Below the pieces are notes generated by a model, which ran no database searches, was not told where the DNA came from, and saw only the letters and a list, made by a program, of their open reading frames with translations. Of a DNA stretch of 10,043 nucleotides, positions 4,595-10,043 are shown piece by piece. Position 1 is the stretch's first letter; each line of letters begins with the position of its first letter. This DNA comes from Flavobacteriaceae bacterium. Its GTDB lineage: Bacteria > Bacteroidota > Bacteroidia > Flavobacteriales > Flavobacteriaceae. The stretch covers positions 1 to 10,043 of the forward strand of contig JAMOMG010000159.1 in NCBI GenBank assembly GCA_027068695.1, in the 5' to 3' direction. The position numbers were made by a program, and so were the translations under genes.

Positions 4595-7500
4595 ATGAAT
4601 ATGGATATAATAAACAAGAAAATAAAAGTAGTTCTTAGTTTGTTTTATGTTTTATTTGTTTTAAGTGGAATAATTGGAATTGGAGCAGTTATAAACACTT
4701 TTCCATATTATATAAATACTAGTGGAGTGTATTGGATAAATGGAACTTTAAAATGTAATGCTTCACCTTGTATAATAGTAAATACCACTCAATTAGTAGT
4801 TTTACAAGGTAATAGCACTGGTTCCCTTGATTCGTATGGAAACTTAACTATTTATATAAACAGTACAATTAACACGGTTAATTTAATAATAAATCATGTT
4901 TATATTTATAACACAAGTAATATAGTATATGTAACAAGTTCTACGCCTATTCTAATCAACATTAGTTTAGAAAACAATACTATAGTTTCAAGTAGCGAAT
5001 ACTTTGTGAATTATACTGCAAACCCACAAAATTATATTTTTAAAATAATAAACAGTAACTTTGAAACTGAGCAGTATTTAAATAATACCGTTTCTGGTAC
5101 TTTAGAAATAATAAATAGCACAACTACAAAAGATATTTATTGTTATTCTTTTAATTATAATGAATTCCATGCTTTGCTCATATATAATTCAACTGTTTAT
5201 AATATTTCTTTGTATGGTGGTTATGGAATTGTTAATGTTAACTTATCAAATATAAGCAAGTTATATATTCAATCTTATTCAAAAAACACAAGTTATGAAG
5301 AAAAAATAGAAAATAGCGTGTTTAATATTTTTGCTAATTTGAATTTTATTAGAAATATAACGATAAATAATTGTACTTTTAACTACATAAGAACTGGTTG
5401 GACTGGAACAGTAACACCGCCGGGTCAACTATATTATTATCATAATCATTTATTTCTGAACAATTCAAAAATTTACCATGAATTTGCTTTCGTTCCCGGG
5501 GATACTGCAGTATCTTTTTATATGAATGATTTTATGTTTTGTAATAGTAATTTATTAGTTGCTTCTCCTTATCCAGCGGGAGATCCGTGCCAACTTGGAA
5601 GTTGGCACGCTCTTGTAGAAAATTCTACAATTATATACAATAAGTCCGGAAACATAGGCCATAATATAACAATTAGATATTCTAGCATAATAATTAACGG
5701 AAGTATTATATATCAACACGGAGTTCCAAACCAAACTGGTATTCATTTAATAAATTCAAAACTATTAGAGTTTGCTAATTCATATCTCTATTGGGGAAAT
5801 ATACTTTCAGACAATAGTGAAATATATATTTTTGACTCTCAATTTATTCAAAAAGAAACTCTTCCAAGTTTTTTAGCGTCATTAGTAATAAATTGGACTA
5901 GTTATTTTAACAATAGTAGTTTAGTTTTTAACAATACAGTAAATATATTTAATTTAACGAATACCAGCGATGTAATAAGTAATAGCACTATTTATGCAGA
6001 AAATTTTGTTGGAACAACAACAGCATACAGAAATGTATTCAATTTTATAACCCAAGGGGTATATATTGGTCATGGATTTATAAATAATACAAAAATAATT
6101 ATTAACAATACAAACATTTACACAAATTTGTTCCACTTTAATTATGCATATGTTTATTTAAATAATGTAACGATAATAAATAATTCTACAAACGTGTATT
6201 TAAACAGTATAATTAGATTGGACTACGGAAGTTTTGCAAATATTACTAACACAAGTTTTTGTGTTCCATTTTATATAAAATATAATTTATTATTTACAGA
6301 AACAAACAGTTCAAGTTTTATAGGACATATTTGGATAAATCCAGTAAAAGTAAGTAATATAACATACGTTATAAACTGGCCAGACGATAGTTTTTACTGT
6401 AATGGAACACCACTGTTTAAAGTGTATAATGAATTAAAATTGAAAGGTTATTTTACTGTTGCAAACATATTTAAAACTCCTTTTGAATTTGATACTAAAA
6501 AAATTCCATTTAAGTTCGAAGAAAATAATTATACTATTAAAATTAGTTCTATTTATGAACCAAAAGGAGAATATATTCTATTTCAGCAAAATAGTAATGA
6601 AAACTACTTAAGTAACATAATAAACAAATCTACTCTTATAGTTGAGAATATTATAAATAAATACTTAGGAAGTATGTCATTTGAAGATAAAAACGTGCTA
6701 CACTTGCAACTAATTCCATCTACATATTACTTTATAAAAGATATACGATTTAATATACCACTAAAATATTACATTAACTTTGAAAATAACATAAGCATAT
6801 CATTTACAACTAATTACAGTGAAGATTTACAACTATGTAGTACTTTAGCAGTGTTTAAAAGATGTGTTACAGCATCAATGAAACAACCAAGCGCAGAATA
6901 CTTAATAGTTTATGTTCTAAACTTAACTTCCAATCAAATTCAAAAGTATGTTATATTATTAACAAATGAAGGAGGAACAGTTTACAATTACATTTATAGT
7001 TATGTTTCTACTTTCGGAGGAAAAATAATAGTTATGTCATTTAATTCACAAGAAAATATTTCATTAAACAAAGTTTTAGGACTTTACTCAGATAATTACA
7101 TTATAACATACATGAATATAGGAATAATAGAAGCAGTAACACAAACGGGTCCAGCAGTTATAACATATTCATTTAAGCCTCAATTAACACTATCAATCCC
7201 TAATCCAAGTCAACTAACCATGATAGATAGATTTTCTATAAATAATTTGAAAGTAGTTGCATATTCTCAAGGTATTACTTATTATCCTCCTTTCAAATTT
7301 ATTATTTCCGTTAACGGAGAAGATATAGTTCCTTCGACTATGATAATAAATACTTCGAAATTAGAAATAAAATCCGCACTTCCGCTTGTTGTTTATGGAT
7401 CTATCAAACTATACGGTAATTTAACGTTCCCATTTAGTCAATTAAACTATTTTACTTACAACACGATTTATTCATACTTGTACGATAAATTTTTCACAAT

Positions 7501-9739
7501 AAAAAGCGTTTATCTTTATGCACTACCATACTATCCATTTAGAATTTACAATAATATTTCATTTAAGTACGATAATGGAACTATTATTAATAAATCGGTA
7601 GATTTAACTCATAATTTTAAATTAATATTTTCCAAGGACGGAATAACATATGAAGCAAAAAATAGTTTCAATTTTGACTATTTAGGTAATATTTTACATG
7701 TATTTCCTAATTTTACTTTGAAATTTAACACGAGTTGGTTAAAGAGAGAACCAGACATATTTGTTAAAAATATACAAGTAAAAACATTGAATAATAGTCC
7801 TACGTGTGCAATAGTTACTATTAAAGCAATAAACATAAGCAATTACACAATTCCAACAAATATAACAAATATATTAGTTTGTGGAAACAAAACATTTTAT
7901 TATAACACATCCATAAACGTTAGCAATAAAACTACTGTTTATTCTTTCGATTTAATTCCATACATTTACAATTTATCGAATATAACTTGTAATTATACAG
8001 TTAAAATAAATCCAAAATTCGATATTATTCGAGCAGACAATCAACTCTCAACAGAATTTTATATTTTCCCTAAAAAGACTGGTGCTGCTAATTTAACTAT
8101 TATAGTTAAAAATGCATCAAATCAACAAATAATACCAGCAGATATTTATATTTACTATGAAAATGGTACGTTATATGCTAGCAACACGACAAACAATGGA
8201 GTTGTTAATATTACAAATATTAATTTCAGTTATTACATAATAGAAGTTAAGAATACTTCATATTATACTTATAATAAGAGTGTATTCATTGGATATAAGA
8301 ATTATACAATAATAGCATACTTAGTTCCAAAAAGCGTTAGTAAAACAAAATATGGAGTGTTGCAAGTTTGTATTTTAACAAAAGACAGAGAACCAGTCCC
8401 AGAACACAACGTTTCAATTTACTACACTAATGGAACATTTATTACTAATTTAACCGTGAACTCGACTGGTTGTGGTAGTATAGTTTTAACAGCAAACTTG
8501 ACTTATAAAGTTGCGACATTTGTAAATCTTACGTGGTACAACAAAACTGCATTCCTTTATCCAATAAACGTAAAACCTTACACAGAAGTTTTAATTTTCA
8601 CAAATATACTAAGTAATAACATAGAACCAGAAGCGCTAATATTATATGCAAAAGTATTAAATACATTTGATCAAAATCAATATATTCCAGTTACTTATGC
8701 AATATATAGTTCAGTTCCTCAAAACGTTACAGTAAATATTACAGCACAGTACTATAATGCTGGATCTTGGGTATATTATAAATCTATACAATATAATCTT
8801 ACTTTTAAAGAATTCAAGCAAGTATTAACAAATACTAGTGCTATATTGATAAACACTAGCAATGTTACGACATTTAGATATGTAATTACCATTTACCCAC
8901 AGAGCGACACAAACACTAGCAATAATCAAATAATAACAAATAACTTTACAGTTTTCAATATGATAGACTATATGGTAACATTATTTAATTTAATGCAAAA
9001 TGTTAAACCAAACGCTAAATTTAACATAAGTTTAATGCTTAATGGAACTATAAAATCTAGATGTAATATTTCATTAAAAGAATCATATCTAGATCCATAC
9101 ACAAGTAAACTAATAACAAAAACACAGTATTTAAACTTAACAACAAACAACACAACAAATATTTCAGTTACAGTTCCATATACGAACAATTTAACGTTAA
9201 ACGCTACACTTGTAGACTGCTATTTACTAAAAATGGATATGAACAAAAGAAATAATCGAAATATTCAAAATATCACAGAAATTTCAGACGCAAGAATAAT
9301 AAAAATAGTACATCCTAATGTCTCACGCTCTAAAAACATAACAATAAATATAACAATAGTATCAAACTATCCTTTGAAACTTGTATTATATGATAATAAT
9401 CATTCAGAAGCAATACTAAACACGAGTTTTGGTAATAATACTTACCAAGTATTAATAACTTTGCAAAATACAAGTACGTTTGGAACTAATATCGAAAATA
9501 TAACGATTAGCGGAGACCAAGACCCATATATGAACTCATATGAGTTTAAAATATATTACATAGGTACTAAAGAAAGTATTTTGATAATTATAATAGTTAT
9601 ACTAATAATATTGTTTATACTGTATAAGTTTGGAAAACTGTTAATTCCACATACATTGAAAGATAATAAATGGTTAGAGGTAAATAGAACAAAACCAACA
9701 ATAAAATACAACTACAATAAAAAATGGTTCGAAAGATGA
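4595..9739 (+). CDS. Giant cell- or virion-surface glycoprotein (1714 aa)
   Basis: A 1714-residue type I membrane protein. The ATG at 4595 fits the promoter spacing; the frame opens further upstream at a TTG (4553), but that lies inside the promoter. Signal peptide about 1-31; ectodomain about 32-1659; one membrane helix about 1660-1677; 37-residue basic tail. Residues about 35-600 are short beta-strand repeats rich in N-S-T-I-Y, suggesting a right-handed parallel beta-helix as in adhesins and tail spikes. About 600-1150 is beta-rich and unassigned. Two carboxypeptidase-regulatory-like or Ig-like sandwiches follow (about 1160-1246 and 1253-1332), then a CARDB-like domain (about 1354-1458, with YPQSDTNTSNN). 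I count about 110 N-x-S/T sequons. The tail motif IPHTLKDNKWLEVNR is shared with the 250-residue glycoprotein. Likely an adhesin, spike or fibre; ligand unknown. The next membrane protein gene overlaps its stop. Confidence 0.88.
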   Translation: MNMDIINKKIKVVLSLFYVLFVLSGIIGIGAVINTFPYYINTSGVYWINGTLKCNASPCIIVNTTQLVVLQGNSTGSLDSYGNLTIYINSTINTVNLIINHVYIYNTSNIVYVTSSTPILINISLENNTIVSSSEYFVNYTANPQNYIFKIINSNFETEQYLNNTVSGTLEIINSTTTKDIYCYSFNYNEFHALLIYNSTVYNISLYGGYGIVNVNLSNISKLYIQSYSKNTSYEEKIENSVFNIFANLNFIRNITINNCTFNYIRTGWTGTVTPPGQLYYYHNHLFLNNSKIYHEFAFVPGDTAVSFYMNDFMFCNSNLLVASPYPAGDPCQLGSWHALVENSTIIYNKSGNIGHNITIRYSSIIINGSIIYQHGVPNQTGIHLINSKLLEFANSYLYWGNILSDNSEIYIFDSQFIQKETLPSFLASLVINWTSYFNNSSLVFNNTVNIFNLTNTSDVISNSTIYAENFVGTTTAYRNVFNFITQGVYIGHGFINNTKIIINNTNIYTNLFHFNYAYVYLNNVTIINNSTNVYLNSIIRLDYGSFANITNTSFCVPFYIKYNLLFTETNSSSFIGHIWINPVKVSNITYVINWPDDSFYCNGTPLFKVYNELKLKGYFTVANIFKTPFEFDTKKIPFKFEENNYTIKISSIYEPKGEYILFQQNSNENYLSNIINKSTLIVENIINKYLGSMSFEDKNVLHLQLIPSTYYFIKDIRFNIPLKYYINFENNISISFTTNYSEDLQLCSTLAVFKRCVTASMKQPSAEYLIVYVLNLTSNQIQKYVILLTNEGGTVYNYIYSYVSTFGGKIIVMSFNSQENISLNKVLGLYSDNYIITYMNIGIIEAVTQTGPAVITYSFKPQLTLSIPNPSQLTMIDRFSINNLKVVAYSQGITYYPPFKFIISVNGEDIVPSTMIINTSKLEIKSALPLVVYGSIKLYGNLTFPFSQLNYFTYNTIYSYLYDKFFTIKSVYLYALPYYPFRIYNNISFKYDNGTIINKSVDLTHNFKLIFSKDGITYEAKNSFNFDYLGNILHVFPNFTLKFNTSWLKREPDIFVKNIQVKTLNNSPTCAIVTIKAINISNYTIPTNITNILVCGNKTFYYNTSINVSNKTTVYSFDLIPYIYNLSNITCNYTVKINPKFDIIRADNQLSTEFYIFPKKTGAANLTIIVKNASNQQIIPADIYIYYENGTLYASNTTNNGVVNITNINFSYYIIEVKNTSYYTYNKSVFIGYKNYTIIAYLVPKSVSKTKYGVLQVCILTKDREPVPEHNVSIYYTNGTFITNLTVNSTGCGSIVLTANLTYKVATFVNLTWYNKTAFLYPINVKPYTEVLIFTNILSNNIEPEALILYAKVLNTFDQNQYIPVTYAIYSSVPQNVTVNITAQYYNAGSWVYYKSIQYNLTFKEFKQVLTNTSAILINTSNVTTFRYVITIYPQSDTNTSNNQIITNNFTVFNMIDYMVTLFNLMQNVKPNAKFNISLMLNGTIKSRCNISLKESYLDPYTSKLITKTQYLNLTTNNTTNISVTVPYTNNLTLNATLVDCYLLKMDMNKRNNRNIQNITEISDARIIKIVHPNVSRSKNITINITIVSNYPLKLVLYDNNHSEAILNTSFGNNTYQVLITLQNTSTFGTNIENITISGDQDPYMNSYEFKIYYIGTKESILIIIIVILIILFILYKFGKLLIPHTLKDNKWLEVNRTKPTIKYNYNKKWFER
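5501..5514. repeat. 14-bp perfect palindrome inside the giant gene
   Basis: GATACTGCAGTATC is a perfect palindrome directly after CCCGGG (5495-5500), itself a six-base palindrome. Both are more GC-rich than the surrounding gene. It may be chance, but it lies within 90 bases of two further inverted repeats. Confidence 0.6.
5586..5609. repeat. GC-rich inverted repeat with 11-bp arms inside the giant gene
   Basis: CGTGCCAACTT (5586-5596) and AAGTTGGCACG (5599-5609) are perfect inverted arms around GG. The stem contains six G/C pairs in a gene of very low GC. It encodes PCQLGSWHA (about residues 331-339), part of a cysteine-bearing loop in the beta-helix region. Confidence 0.8.
5613..5630. repeat. 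Second inverted repeat, adjacent to the first
   Basis: TTGTAGAA (5613-5620) and TTCTACAA (5623-5630) are perfect 8-bp inverted arms around AA, starting three bases after the previous inverted repeat. The two would form side-by-side hairpins in single-stranded DNA or RNA. Confidence 0.75.
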
Positions 9740-10043
9740 GCAACATAAATCAAGACGTTAACTTAGCAACATCCTTTAGTTTATTTTTACTTGCTTTTAT
9801 TGTTTCTTTCTTTTATAAAACTCTTTCAATTGTTTTAATGACTATTATAATTGGACCTATAGTTTATTCATTAAATTATCTTTCAAAAGAACATAATATG
9901 AAAGAAGAGATTAATTTATTTATTTTTACTTACATAGTTAGTCTTATTTTCTGTTATTTATTTTTACATAAAATTTTAATAGTAGAGGTGTTTATCGCTC
10001 TCATTTTTTATGTACTCGCTAAGAAAATAAATAGAAACTTATT
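9736..10043 (+). CDS. Four-helix membrane protein, partial (C-terminus beyond window)
   Basis: An ATG overlapping the stop of the giant gene (ATGA) opens a frame that runs 102 residues to the window edge without a stop. It starts MSNINQDVNLATSFSLFLLA and has four probable membrane helices at about 10-27, 29-49, 60-78 and 80-95. A polar loop (YLSKEHNMKEEIN, about 48-60) separates the two pairs and a basic segment (AKKINRNL) follows. This plan, two helix pairs split by a charged loop and a basic C-terminus, matches the small proteins at 1027 and 1428. Coupling to the giant gene suggests a membrane partner of that glycoprotein. Family not recognised. Confidence 0.75.
   Translation, partial: MSNINQDVNLATSFSLFLLAFIVSFFYKTLSIVLMTIIIGPIVYSLNYLSKEHNMKEEINLFIFTYIVSLIFCYLFLHKILIVEVFIALIFYVLAKKINRNL

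Noticed and set aside
5555..6136. Two antisense open frames (5555-5746 and 5954-6136) within the giant gene
   Set aside because: They are short, unsupported by start signals, and opposite a long gene with clear protein-level features.
8968..9189. Antisense open frame within the giant gene
   Set aside because: Same reasons: no start signals, and it is a complement of sequon-rich coding sequence.

Overview
The window is extremely AT-rich and gene-dense and looks archaeal. Arg is mostly AGA and Ile often ATA. First genes of transcription units have TATA-like boxes 25-35 bases before an ATG and no Shine-Dalgarno site, as in leaderless archaeal mRNAs. Several internal or SD-led genes carry GAGGTG- or GGAGG-type sites. 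Exported proteins are packed with N-x-S/T sequons. No rRNA, tRNA, transposase, integrase, capsid or replication gene is recognisable. The mix of small orphan membrane proteins, a DNA-binding protein beside an iteron-like array, and large surface glycoproteins suggests an archaeal virus or plasmid, or an accessory island. That assignment is inference, and the host group cannot be fixed from this sequence.

Layout: 1-459 holds two small minus-strand genes (the first cut by the window edge) linked by an ATGA overlap. 460-736 is a divergent control region with about twelve copies of AGTTAA at 11-bp or near-multiple spacing, two palindromic cores and a central inverted repeat. It faces a small helix-turn-helix gene (737-955). 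A first unit (1027-3204) encodes two four-helix membrane proteins and a complete, membrane-targeted subtilisin-like protease. A second unit (3282-4260) encodes a 250-residue type I membrane glycoprotein and a small soluble protein. A 73-residue basic protein (4289-4510) follows. A third unit (4595-10043+) encodes a 1714-residue surface glycoprotein and, by ATGA overlap, another four-helix membrane protein cut by the edge.

How it fits together: the first two surface units start from an identical 45-bp promoter-to-ATG block, and the giant gene has a related promoter with the same spacing from an AGTAAAA element. The 250-residue and giant glycoproteins end in the same kind of cytoplasmic tail (H[ST]LK[ED]NKW[IL]EVNR) after a single membrane helix. 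They therefore look like a large and a small member of one surface structure, possibly handled by a common inner partner. The subtilase is a plausible processing or surface-attack protease made under the same promoter. This would make 1027-10043 a co-regulated cell- or virion-surface module. The identity of the structure is not known from the sequence.
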